Origin: Candidatus Aminicenantota bacterium
Lineage (GTDB): Bacteria > Acidobacteriota > Aminicenantia > UBA2199
Length of the DNA: 16,229 nucleotides
NCBI GenBank assembly: GCA_023136725.1
Contig: JAGLQR010000009.1
Coordinates: 1 to 16,229 of the forward strand
Reading direction: 5' to 3'
Below, piece after piece: positions 1-7,735 of the stretch (positions within the stretch are counted from its first letter, which is position 1; each line of letters opens with the position of its first letter). The notes beneath the pieces are model-generated. The model did no database searches and had not been told where the DNA came from. It saw nothing but the letters and a program-made list of their open reading frames with translations. A program made the translations under genes and the position numbers.

Positions 1-242
1 TATCCATATCCCGGAAGATCAACAAGATAGAACTCATCATTAATTAGATAGTAGTTGATACTTATAGTTTTACCTGGCCGGGAGCTTGTTTTAGCCATTT
101 TTTTTCTTCTGATCAATTTGTTGATAAGGGTCGATTTCCCTACATTTGATCTTCCTGTGAATAAAAATTTGGGGATTGTGTCAAGAATAATCTCTTTTGG
201 TACAAATACGGTCTTTGTTAATTCTGTCTTTTTTATTTTCAT
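1..242 (-). CDS. engB: EngB/YihA/YsxC ribosome biogenesis GTPase, N-terminal part (cut by window edge)
   Basis: Translating the minus strand from the ATG at 242 gives 80 complete codons before the window ends. The P-loop GRSNVGKS is at about residues 30-37, the TSSRPGKT segment (G2 region) at 52-59, and the G3 motif DLPGYG at 75-80. This combination is characteristic of EngB, a small GTPase needed for assembly of the large ribosomal subunit. The family is usually about 200 residues long, so more than half lies outside the window. The start is 22 nt after the lon stop codon, so the gene is probably the last or a late member of the tig-clpP-clpX-lon transcript, as in many Firmicutes. I see no clear SD sequence in front of this ATG. 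The identification is firm; only the C-terminus is unseen. Confidence 0.93.
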   Translation of the reverse strand, partial: MKIKKTELTKTVFVPKEIILDTIPKFLFTGRSNVGKSTLINKLIRRKKMAKTSSRPGKTISINYYLINDEFYLVDLPGYG

Positions 243-264
243 TTGATATTAAAAATTATTAAAA

Positions 265-2589
265 CTACTGAATATTAGGATTCATGTACGGTTTTATTAT
301 ACGACTCTTAATATTATTTAGTTTAATGGTTTTCTCAAGAACTACTTCAAGTACATTATCCATGTTCTCAACGAAATGAACATCAACACTCTTTTTTACT
401 TCTTCCGGAATATCTTCAATATAATCTTTTCTGTTTTCGAGAGGGATAATCACATTTTTCACACCGTATCTATGAGCAGCAATAATTTTCTCCCTGATTC
501 CGCCAACGGGAAGGATTTCTCCCCTTAAAGTGATTTCACCGGTAATAGCATAATTTGCTTTTACTTTGATCCCTGTCAACAAAGAGATCATTGCTACAGC
601 CAGCGTTACACCTGCAGAGGGGCCCTCCTTGGGAACAGCTCCCTGAGGAATATGAAGATGAATATTATAATTTTCAAGGAGGTCTGTATCAAAATCCAAA
701 TCATAGAGCTTAAGTTTTACATAACTATAAGCAGTAGAAGATGATTCTTTCATCACTTCACCAAGCCTGCCTGTAAGTATTAACTCCCCATTTCCTTTAA
801 GATATTTTGACTCAACTATTAACAGATCTCCGCCAAATGGTGTCCAGGCCATTCCTATACTTACTCCGACTTCACTTTGCTTCAGGATCTTCATATCAGA
901 ATAAAGTGGAATTCCGAGAAATTTTTCTAATAGATCTTTATCTATTATTAATTCTTTCTCTGAATCCTTCTTCCCGTTTTCCACAAAGTTCCTGGCTATT
1001 TTTCTAGTTACATTTCCGATCTGTCGTTCAAGTTCTCTCACACCGGATTCACGTGTATAACTATTTATTATTTCCATAAGTATCTCATCACTTATGGAAA
1101 AATCAGCAGGTTTAATTCCATTCTTTTCCGATTGATTCCTGATAAGGTAATTCCTGGCTATCTGTAATTTTTCCATCTGGGTGTAGCCTTCTATCTCAAT
1201 TATCTCCATCCTGTCCAGTAATGGAGAAGGGATATTATCAATCGAATTTGCAGTTGTTATAAAAAACACTTTTGAAAGATCTATCTCTAAATCCAGGTAA
1301 TGATCAACAAATTCCATATTCTGATCAGAATCCAGAACTTCAAGAAGTGCCGACGAAGGGTCCCCTTTAAAATCAGAACTGAGTTTATCGATCTCATCAA
1401 GGAGGAATACCGGATTCATATATTTTGCTTTTTTTAACCCTTTTATTATCTGGCCCGGATAAGAACCTATATATGTTCTTCTGTGTCCCCTTATTTCAGC
1501 TTCATCCTTTAAACCCCCGAGAGAAACACGCACAAACGGTTTTGATAATGCTCTTGCAATTGATCGTGATAAAGAACTCTTTCCAACACCCGGAGGCCCT
1601 ACAAAACAGAGAATCTCGCCAACCGGATCTTCTTTTAATTGCTTAACAGCAAGGTAATCTAATACTCTCTCTTTAACTTTTTCAAGTCCGTAATGATCTT
1701 CATCAAGTATTTCTGAAGCTTTTTTAAGGTCACCACTCTCTTTTTTCAACTTTTTCCATGGAATCATCAATAACCAGTCAAGATATGATCTTGAGACAGT
1801 GCCCTCAGCAGAGTAAGGCGGCATCAATTCGAACCTCTGTATCTCTTTTAATGCACTTTTTTTAACGTTCTCGGGAAAAATATTTTTCTCAAAGCTCTTA
1901 CGATATTCATCTGCATCACTACCGGGAATATCATCTCCCGGTAATTGCTTTAATTCTACAATTGATCTGATTTTGAGCAATTCCTTTTTTAAGATATTTA
2001 ATAGTTTTAATCCCCTTTCTGTCACGTCAATTTCCTCTAACAATAGTTGCTTCTGTTGAATAGATATATTGAGGATTGAGGGGATAATATTAGTGATCTC
2101 GGGAAGTTTACTGGATTTCAGTTTATCTAATATACCTTCAAATTTGAATTTATTTATAGCCATATATTCTTTAAAATATTTGATAAGATCAGATTCAATT
2201 TCTCTGTCTTTTTTCAGATCTGATATGAAATCGGTCAGCAGATTGATTTTCACAAGAAAGTAATCATCTTCTTTTATATATTTTTCTATCTTTCCTCTCT
2301 GGATTCCGTGAATAATCACCCTGTAACTTCCATTCTTCTGTTCGCTTATTTTCTCGATTTTAGCAAGGATACCTGATTTGCTGATCTCATTTTGAGAAGG
2401 GTCATCACTGATCTGATTGGTTTGAACTGAAAGAAATATATAATTACCATAAAGCTTCTTTGATATTTTCAATGCAGATATTGACTTTTCCCTGCCCACC
2501 AGAATGGGGATTATTGTCGATGGAAATGAAACCAACTCCCTTAATGGTATTAAAGGAACCTTTATGTTTTCTGTATTCAAGCTATCCAT
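265..2589 (-). CDS. lon: ATP-dependent protease Lon (LonA type)
   Basis: This 774-residue protein has the full LonA layout and the usual family length. The N-terminal substrate-binding domain (about 10-200) begins with the typical VPLIPLRELV segment. A helical linker follows (about 200-290). The AAA+ module has Walker A GPPGVGKS at 331-338 and Walker B VFLLDEIDK at about 394-402. The C-terminal protease domain carries the Ser-Lys dyad: S658 in KEGPSAG and K701 in GGIREK, 43 residues apart as in E. coli Lon. It is a soluble cytoplasmic hexamer that degrades misfolded and regulatory proteins. The ATG lies inside the end of clpX (13-nt overlap), which implies translational coupling. Only a weak GAAAG precedes the ATG. 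Nothing essential is missing. Confidence 0.97.
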   Translation of the reverse strand: MDSLNTENIKVPLIPLRELVSFPSTIIPILVGREKSISALKISKKLYGNYIFLSVQTNQISDDPSQNEISKSGILAKIEKISEQKNGSYRVIIHGIQRGKIEKYIKEDDYFLVKINLLTDFISDLKKDREIESDLIKYFKEYMAINKFKFEGILDKLKSSKLPEITNIIPSILNISIQQKQLLLEEIDVTERGLKLLNILKKELLKIRSIVELKQLPGDDIPGSDADEYRKSFEKNIFPENVKKSALKEIQRFELMPPYSAEGTVSRSYLDWLLMIPWKKLKKESGDLKKASEILDEDHYGLEKVKERVLDYLAVKQLKEDPVGEILCFVGPPGVGKSSLSRSIARALSKPFVRVSLGGLKDEAEIRGHRRTYIGSYPGQIIKGLKKAKYMNPVFLLDEIDKLSSDFKGDPSSALLEVLDSDQNMEFVDHYLDLEIDLSKVFFITTANSIDNIPSPLLDRMEIIEIEGYTQMEKLQIARNYLIRNQSEKNGIKPADFSISDEILMEIINSYTRESGVRELERQIGNVTRKIARNFVENGKKDSEKELIIDKDLLEKFLGIPLYSDMKILKQSEVGVSIGMAWTPFGGDLLIVESKYLKGNGELILTGRLGEVMKESSSTAYSYVKLKLYDLDFDTDLLENYNIHLHIPQGAVPKEGPSAGVTLAVAMISLLTGIKVKANYAITGEITLRGEILPVGGIREKIIAAHRYGVKNVIIPLENRKDYIEDIPEEVKKSVDVHFVENMDNVLEVVLEKTIKLNNIKSRIIKPYMNPNIQ

Positions 2590-3800
2590 TTTTTATCTTT
2601 CAAGTATTGAAAATCTACAAGGATCTTAGATTTGTTTCCTTTTTTCCCTGGAGTTTCATACATCAGATCAAGCATTAATTCTTCAAATATCGATCTCAAA
2701 CCTCTTGCCCCTACTCCTCTGTCATAAGCCTCTTCGGTGATCTTATTCAATACTTCATCTGTAAATTCAAGTTCTATCCCATCCAGTTTGAACAAAGCTT
2801 TAAATTGTTTGGTGATTGCATTTTTCGGTTCCATTAATATTCTAAGAAGATCTTTCTTTGACAAATCTTTTAAAATTCCAATTACCGGGAATCTACCGAC
2901 CAGTTCGGGGATTAATCCGAATTTTATCAGGTCTTCTGTCTGTACATTATCAAATATCTTTTCAGATTGATAAGTTTTATTATTTTTATCAGAATCAAAT
3001 CCGATTATATTCTTTTTCAATCGATTTTTTACGATCTTGTCAAGCCCTACAAATGCACCACCTGAAATAAAAAGTATATTGCTTGTGTCCATCTTAAGGA
3101 ATTCCTGATATGGATGCTTCCTCCCACCCAGAGGCGGAATATTTGCTATTGTACCCTCAACAATTTTAAGAAGAGCCTGTTGGACACCCTCACCGGACAC
3201 ATCTCTTGTGATGGAAACATTTTCACTTTTCCTGGAAATCTTGTCTATTTCATCGATATAAATAATCCCTTTTTGAGCTAGTTCCATATCTTCACCAGCG
3301 GCCTGATAAAGTTTCAATAGAATATTTTCAACATCCTCTCCAACATAACCAGCTTCAGTAAGTGTAGTTGCATCTGCTATTGCAAAAGGGACATCCAGAA
3401 TCTTTGCAAGAGTTTCAGCAAGTAGAGTTTTCCCTGTTCCTGTTGGCCCTACAAGAAGAATATTGCTTTTTTTTATTTCAACATCAAGTTCTGAATGATT
3501 ATCAACACGTTTATAGTGATTGTATACAGAAACCGATAGTATTTTCTTCGCAAGGTCCTGGGATATAACATACTGATCAAGTCTTTTTTTTATTTCTGAT
3601 GGTATAAGTCTTTTCTTCTTTTTTTCTACCCTCTTTTCCGGTTTAATCTGATCTTTATTGTTGAATATAAGGTTAAAAGCGGTTTTTGTACAATTATCAC
3701 AAATGTAAGTTCCATGTTTACCAGCTATTAATTTATATGCTTCAGCTTGTTTAACACCACAAAAACTACAGTGTGCTCCTTCAGTTAAATCTATACTCAT
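2577..3800 (-). CDS. clpX: ClpX, ATPase and unfoldase subunit of the ClpXP protease
   Basis: The protein has 407 residues, a normal length for ClpX. An N-terminal zinc-binding domain has four cysteines (C11, C14, C34, C37). The AAA+ core has Walker A GPTGTGKT at 118-125, the substrate-gripping pore loop GYVG at 151-154, Walker B IIYIDEID at 179-186, and the RKH loop at 227-229. The IGF tripeptide that docks onto ClpP is at 266-268, and the sensor-2 motif GARGLR is at 364-369. ClpX recognises tagged substrates, unfolds them and feeds them to ClpP. The start codon follows the clpP stop codon by 1 nt, with a GGAG sequence inside the last clpP codons acting as a likely SD. The end overlaps lon by 13 nt in another frame. 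Confidence 0.97.
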   Translation of the reverse strand: MSIDLTEGAHCSFCGVKQAEAYKLIAGKHGTYICDNCTKTAFNLIFNNKDQIKPEKRVEKKKKRLIPSEIKKRLDQYVISQDLAKKILSVSVYNHYKRVDNHSELDVEIKKSNILLVGPTGTGKTLLAETLAKILDVPFAIADATTLTEAGYVGEDVENILLKLYQAAGEDMELAQKGIIYIDEIDKISRKSENVSITRDVSGEGVQQALLKIVEGTIANIPPLGGRKHPYQEFLKMDTSNILFISGGAFVGLDKIVKNRLKKNIIGFDSDKNNKTYQSEKIFDNVQTEDLIKFGLIPELVGRFPVIGILKDLSKKDLLRILMEPKNAITKQFKALFKLDGIELEFTDEVLNKITEEAYDRGVGARGLRSIFEELMLDLMYETPGKKGNKSKILVDFQYLKDKKWIA

Positions 3801-3801
3801 T

Positions 3802-4401
3802 TTATTTTACTCCAATATTTTTCCTTTCTTTTATAACACTATCTATAATACCGTATTTAAGAGATTCTTCTGCATTCATATAATAGTCTCTTTCCAGATC
3901 TTCCGCTATTTGCTCTCTCTTTTTTCCTGTGTGTAAAGAAAGAAGTGATATTATATTTTCTTTTATTTTTTTTATCTCTTCGGCATGGATAAGAATGTCA
4001 GTAGCCTGCCCCTGAAACCCGCCAAGAGGCTGATGTATAAGAACACGGGAGTTCGGCAGTGCATATCTTTTCCCTTTTGTCCCACCTGCAAGGATGATTG
4101 CTGCCATTGATGATGCCTGTCCCATACATATCGTTACTATATCATTTTTAATAAACTTCATAGTATCGTAAATTGCCATACCTGCACTCACCATTCCTCC
4201 AGGTGAATTAATATAGATAGAGATATCTTTTTCTGAGTCCTCTGCTTCAAGAAATAACAATTGTGCAATAATAACATTTGCAGCAGGATCATCAATCTCT
4301 GACCCAAGAAATATTATTCCATCCTTTAACAATCTTGAATATATGTCATAAGCTCTTTCTGTGTTACCACTTTGTTCAACTACTATCGGAATTAAAGCCA
4401 T
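3802..4401 (-). CDS. clpP: ClpP, proteolytic subunit of the Clp protease
   Basis: This 199-residue serine peptidase (family S14) forms the barrel-shaped chamber that degrades proteins delivered by ClpX. The catalytic triad is S98 (within GQASSM), H123 (within LIHQPLGG) and D172 (within ERDYYM). The protein begins MALIPIVVEQ and continues to AYDIYSRLLKDGIIFLG, which is typical of ClpP with little or no propeptide. The start is firm: an AGAGGT SD lies at 4412-4407, 5 nt before the ATG and embedded in the last codons of tig. The tig stop is 1 nt upstream, and clpX begins 1 nt downstream, so the two Clp subunits are made from one message. Confidence 0.97.
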   Translation of the reverse strand: MALIPIVVEQSGNTERAYDIYSRLLKDGIIFLGSEIDDPAANVIIAQLLFLEAEDSEKDISIYINSPGGMVSAGMAIYDTMKFIKNDIVTICMGQASSMAAIILAGGTKGKRYALPNSRVLIHQPLGGFQGQATDILIHAEEIKKIKENIISLLSLHTGKKREQIAEDLERDYYMNAEESLKYGIIDSVIKERKNIGVK

Positions 4402-4402
4402 A

Positions 4403-5791
4403 TCACACCTCTTTGATCTTAATTTTTTCCTTTAGCAGGTCAATTGCCTGATTCCTGCCTATACTGTCCTTTAATGATTCTTTCTGGTCATTTTTCATAT
4501 AATACTTTCTGACTTCTTTAATATCAATATTGTTGGCATCTGCAATTGATTTAAATTCTTTGTCAAGATCTTCATTTTCCACTTTAATATCAAATTTCTT
4601 CTTTACTTCTTCAAGAATAAAGGAAAACCTGATAGATTTTTCAGCATTTTCTCTTACAGTTTTGACATATTCTTCCCTTTTATCTTCAGGCAGGGTCATA
4701 ATTATTTGAGCATATTGTGCCTGAGATCTCTGGACTTCCTGATCAACAATAGAATCAGGTACACTGAAATCACATATTTCGATCAACTTATCTCTGATTT
4801 CTGAAGTAATAATTTGATCTCTTTGCCTTGATAATTGACTCGAATACTCTTCTTTTAACTTTTCCTTAAAACTCTTTTCATCAGAAAATCCTACAGACTT
4901 AAGGAACTCAGCATTTAATTCAGGTTTAACATATTCAAAAACATTCTTTATTATAATAAAATGCCTGATGGTCTTATCGGCCCAGTTTTTTTTCTTATTA
5001 TCCTTATTATATTTTCTTTCAATTTCGAGTTTATCACCTGCAGACTTTCCAACCAGGTCCTTATAAAGCTCACCAATATCGAAATGAGGTTCCTCTTTAA
5101 CTTCAAAAAATGAATCCTGTTTCGGCATCATCCTCTTTGTGTCAGTAAACTGAGATTGAATTGTAAATTCTACAAAATCGCCGTCTTTTATCACTTGATC
5201 CCTGACAATCTGTTTCCTTTTATTGTTCTCAAGTATCATATCAATTTGATCCGCTTCATTAAAATCTTCTGATTTTAACAAATCCTTTTTTATACTTAAT
5301 TGAACCTTATCCAGATCTGGGACTTTAACTTCAGGAAACAGGTCTACAGAAACAAGAGCATTAAGATCTTTACCATCTTCAAATTCGAATTCCTTGATGG
5401 CAGGAGAGGAAATAATGGGGATATTTTCTTCTTTAATTTTTTTAAAAGTATATTCTTCAATCAATTTATTCACAACTTCATCAATAATAATTTCACGATA
5501 CTTACTTTTTACAACTTCTACCGGTATCTTTCCTTTTCTGAATCCATCAAGTTTCATTTCTGATGAATAATTTTCCACAGCCTGATCAAATCTTTTTTCT
5601 ATCTCGATTCTCGGAATAATTATTTTGAACTCTTTAGACATTAAATCGTTTTGCTTTTCTGTAATCTTTTTTTTAGATTTGGCATCCTTAGATGTTTTGT
5701 TTTCTACGGCTTTTGTGGTAGCGGTTTTATTGTCAGCTTCATCCATTTTCTTTTCTTTAGCTTTTTTTACCGGATGTTCTTTTTCAGACAT
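4403..5791 (-). CDS. tig: Trigger factor, ribosome-associated chaperone
   Basis: The 462-residue protein has the trigger factor layout. The ribosome-docking signature GFRKGKIP is at 83-90, a PPIase (FKBP-like) domain follows at roughly 205-300, and a long helical C-terminal chaperone domain runs to the end. Two things are unusual. First, the docking signature normally lies near residue 43; here about 40 extra residues precede it, and 15 of the first 46 residues are lysine. Second, the PPIase domain lacks the usual FEGG and FIPGFE segments, so it is probably inactive as an isomerase. I keep the first ATG because it has a good SD (AGGAG at 5804-5800, 8 nt spacing). The internal ATG at codon 51 has none and would remove the first strand of the ribosome-binding domain. 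The gene begins the clpP-clpX-lon block and sits behind its own predicted promoter. Confidence 0.93.
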   Translation of the reverse strand: MSEKEHPVKKAKEKKMDEADNKTATTKAVENKTSKDAKSKKKITEKQNDLMSKEFKIIIPRIEIEKRFDQAVENYSSEMKLDGFRKGKIPVEVVKSKYREIIIDEVVNKLIEEYTFKKIKEENIPIISSPAIKEFEFEDGKDLNALVSVDLFPEVKVPDLDKVQLSIKKDLLKSEDFNEADQIDMILENNKRKQIVRDQVIKDGDFVEFTIQSQFTDTKRMMPKQDSFFEVKEEPHFDIGELYKDLVGKSAGDKLEIERKYNKDNKKKNWADKTIRHFIIIKNVFEYVKPELNAEFLKSVGFSDEKSFKEKLKEEYSSQLSRQRDQIITSEIRDKLIEICDFSVPDSIVDQEVQRSQAQYAQIIMTLPEDKREEYVKTVRENAEKSIRFSFILEEVKKKFDIKVENEDLDKEFKSIADANNIDIKEVRKYYMKNDQKESLKDSIGRNQAIDLLKEKIKIKEV

Positions 5792-5840
5792 TGCTATCTC
5801 TCCTGTTTCTTTTGTTTTATTTATTTGATATTAATTGAAT

Positions 5841-5865
5841 ATCTCAATAAATTTAATTTTGAGAT
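5841..5865. repeat. Inverted repeat across the predicted tig promoter
   Basis: ATCTCAA at 5841-5847 is the exact reverse complement of TTGAGAT at 5859-5865, with an 11-bp spacer. The repeat reaches into the predicted -10 hexamer (5869-5864) and covers the expected transcription start (about 5857). That position fits a repressor operator better than a terminator, since no U-run follows. A second repeat overlaps it downstream: GATATT at 5827-5832 with AATATC at 5838-5843. The arms are short and AT-rich, so chance is possible. It does not resemble the CIRCE element. Confidence 0.4.
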
Positions 5866-5872
5866 TATACCA
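5864..5872 (-). promoter_or_regulatory. Predicted extended -10 promoter for tig-clpP-clpX-lon-engB
   Basis: Read on the minus strand, TG at 5872-5871, one base, then TATAAT at 5869-5864 form a perfect extended -10 element. No good -35 hexamer is found 16-18 bp upstream, which is tolerated by extended -10 promoters. It lies just after the ribF stop codon (5883-5881). The predicted start near 5857 would give a leader of about 65 nt before the tig ATG. It would allow the chaperone and protease genes to be transcribed separately from the genes upstream. Confidence 0.5.
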
Positions 5873-5880
5873 TATTCTTA

Positions 5881-6768
5881 TCAAACTTCTGTTTCAAAGT
5901 CAAATTTTATGGTGTTAACATCATCTCTTATCTGAAATATCAACTCTTTTTCAGAACTGAATTTTCTTTCTCCTCTTATAAATTTCAGAAAGTGTATTTC
6001 AACATATTTATCATAAATTTCTTTATCAAAGTTAATTAAATGTGTTTCTATTTTTCTTTCTGTCTTTGATATAGTCGGATTGTCTCCAATATATGTAGCA
6101 GATTTGTATACATTCCCGTCTGAAAAAACTTTGGACTTATATACGCCATTAGGTAAAAGACAATTATTATCAACGATATTGATCGTTGGAAATCCCAGTC
6201 TGGTACCTATCCGATTCCCCTTCAGAACAAACCCTTCGGATACGTATTCGACACCTAACATAATATTAGCTGTACTTATCTCACCTTTTCTTAAGAGATC
6301 CCTGATTATTGAACTTGATATTTTAGTCCCGTGATAATCTTCAGGAGCAACTATTTTCACTTCAAACCCCTTTATTGTTCCATACTCACTTATTCTCTCA
6401 ATATCCCATTCTCTCCCTTTACCTAATCTAAAGTTATCACCAACAACAAGATATTTCATGGAATATATATCCAATAAATACTTGTCAATAAAATCCTGCC
6501 CGTTCAAACTGAATACTTCAGGAAATTTAATATATTCAATTTTATTAATGCCGGTTGATTCCAATACTTTTTTTTTCCTTTGATCAGAATAAATCAGTTT
6601 ATCTTCAGCATTGAAAAAAAGCCTGGGATTAGGATGAAATGTGAGCAGAACCGATCCAATGGATTTTTCAGCAGCTATTCTTAATGTATTACTGATTATT
6701 GACTGATGCCCTAGGTGAAAACCATCAAAATTTCCAATGGTAACAGCATTTCCAGATCTTTTTTCCAT
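5881..6768 (-). CDS. ribF: Bifunctional riboflavin kinase / FAD synthetase
   Basis: RibF makes FMN from riboflavin and then FAD from FMN. With the start at 6768 the protein has 295 residues, close to the family norm of about 300. The FAD synthetase half begins with TIGNFDGFHLGH (about 10-21), the nucleotidyltransferase HxGH motif, and includes KISSSIIRDLL near 147-157. The riboflavin kinase half has GTRLGFPTINI near 190, where family members usually read PTAN, so alanine is replaced by isoleucine. The frame stays open upstream to an ATG at 6837, but that would overlap the preceding gene by 53 nt and add a sequence without family resemblance. The chosen start leaves a 16-nt gap, although no strong SD is seen. 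The gene sits between the PATAN protein and tig. Confidence 0.92.
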   Translation of the reverse strand: MEKRSGNAVTIGNFDGFHLGHQSIISNTLRIAAEKSIGSVLLTFHPNPRLFFNAEDKLIYSDQRKKKVLESTGINKIEYIKFPEVFSLNGQDFIDKYLLDIYSMKYLVVGDNFRLGKGREWDIERISEYGTIKGFEVKIVAPEDYHGTKISSSIIRDLLRKGEISTANIMLGVEYVSEGFVLKGNRIGTRLGFPTINIVDNNCLLPNGVYKSKVFSDGNVYKSATYIGDNPTISKTERKIETHLINFDKEIYDKYVEIHFLKFIRGERKFSSEKELIFQIRDDVNTIKFDFETEV

Positions 6769-6784
6769 GTCATTTGTTTCTAAG

Positions 6785-7735
6785 TTATTCTTTATAAGTT
6801 TTAATAGTATCAGTTCCGAATATATCTGTATTATCAAATGGTTTCATTGGTGTAAAAAATGAAATCAAAAGTATTGCAAACAATAGAATGATATAAATTA
6901 ACTGAAGGATATTTATTTTTTTTACTGCAATAATTTTTTTCTGAGCAATCAATTCCTGTTCAATTTCTTCTTCTACCTTGCTTTCTTTTTTCTGAATAAT
7001 ATTTTTTTTCAATAAGTTATATATACTTTTATAAACTTTATATTTATTGAAGAGCCCCATTTCAACGAGGTTTAATACAGAATTTTCTCCATTAATAAAC
7101 TTCAATACTCCAAGTTCCCCCTCGGTCAAATACACCTTTTCACTATCTGTTTTCGGATCTTCATGTTCATTTATGATCTCAATTTTGAAAGAATCTATTT
7201 CGGATGGCTCAAAAACTATGTTTTCCTCAGGTATCAGCTCAGCGATTTGTGGCCATTCGTCAAGCATTTGAACACCTTCCATTATGATATTGTCAGTAGG
7301 AAGTGGTTCAATTATTTTCATAGAAGGCTCAACAACATCCATTACTTTAAAATTGTATTCACCTTTCTTCCACTTGAAAAGAGAGAGGATTATCTCGGTC
7401 GCCTGAGTGTGAAGTGCTTCTGCAATTGTGCTTTCTCCGATCAGTCCCATACTAAGGAGTATCTCACCAATTTTCTGATTTGTTCTCTTTTGAATTGAAA
7501 GTGCCCGGTCAAGCATTTCTTCACTTATCAAGTCCTGTTTTACCAGAACAGATCCGGATCTTAATTCAATTTTCTTTGGAAATGAATCTACTCCTACAAT
7601 AAATCCTTTCTCAAAAACCAGAGTTATAAACGCATTGTCGTTTGTAAATGTGAGCAATCCGCTCTTTCTCTGGTAGGAGATCAATTGAAGAATATCAGGA
7701 ACCTTAAAATCTCTAAGGGTGCCTTTAAAAGCCAT
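6785..7735 (-). CDS. PATAN (DUF4388) protein with MshEN-like tandem motif and C-terminal membrane anchor
   Basis: Residues 1-50 (MAFKGTLRDFKVPDILQLIS and on) match the start of the DUF4388/PATAN domain, named after the PatA N-terminus and thought to mediate protein contacts. Residues 59-82 and 88-111 are two 24-residue units spaced by exactly 5 residues. Each follows the pattern basic-x-G-x2-L ... L/I-x3-L-x2-Q. This is the architecture of the MshEN/GspE N-terminal domain, some members of which bind cyclic di-GMP. Residue 10 of the first unit is D where the pattern has G. A region rich in acidic residues follows (about 155-260), then one hydrophobic helix at about 275-295 and a short polar tail. 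This suggests a cytoplasmic protein anchored in the membrane by its C-terminus. A strong AAGGGGG SD supports the start, which overlaps the upstream gene by 11 nt. The cellular role is unknown. Confidence 0.8.
   Translation of the reverse strand: MAFKGTLRDFKVPDILQLISYQRKSGLLTFTNDNAFITLVFEKGFIVGVDSFPKKIELRSGSVLVKQDLISEEMLDRALSIQKRTNQKIGEILLSMGLIGESTIAEALHTQATEIILSLFKWKKGEYNFKVMDVVEPSMKIIEPLPTDNIIMEGVQMLDEWPQIAELIPEENIVFEPSEIDSFKIEIINEHEDPKTDSEKVYLTEGELGVLKFINGENSVLNLVEMGLFNKYKVYKSIYNLLKKNIIQKKESKVEEEIEQELIAQKKIIAVKKINILQLIYIILLFAILLISFFTPMKPFDNTDIFGTDTIKTYKE

Noticed and set aside
243..252. ATTTGATATTAA shared between the lon-engB gap (241-252) and the ribF-tig gap (5823-5834)
   Set aside because: A 12-base AT-only match is expected by chance several times in a sequence of this length and composition.
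5639..5641. Internal ATG (codon 51) as the trigger factor start
   Set aside because: It has no SD and would cut away the first strand of the ribosome-binding domain, whereas the first ATG has AGGAG at a good distance.
6171..6188. Inverted repeat CAACGAT-ATTG-ATCGTTG inside ribF
   Set aside because: It lies in the coding sequence of the conserved riboflavin kinase motif and has no promoter nearby; it is most simply explained by codon choice.
6769..6837. Upstream ATG at 6837 as the ribF start
   Set aside because: It would overlap the PATAN gene by 53 nt and add 23 residues that do not resemble RibF; the ATG at 6768 gives a normal family length.
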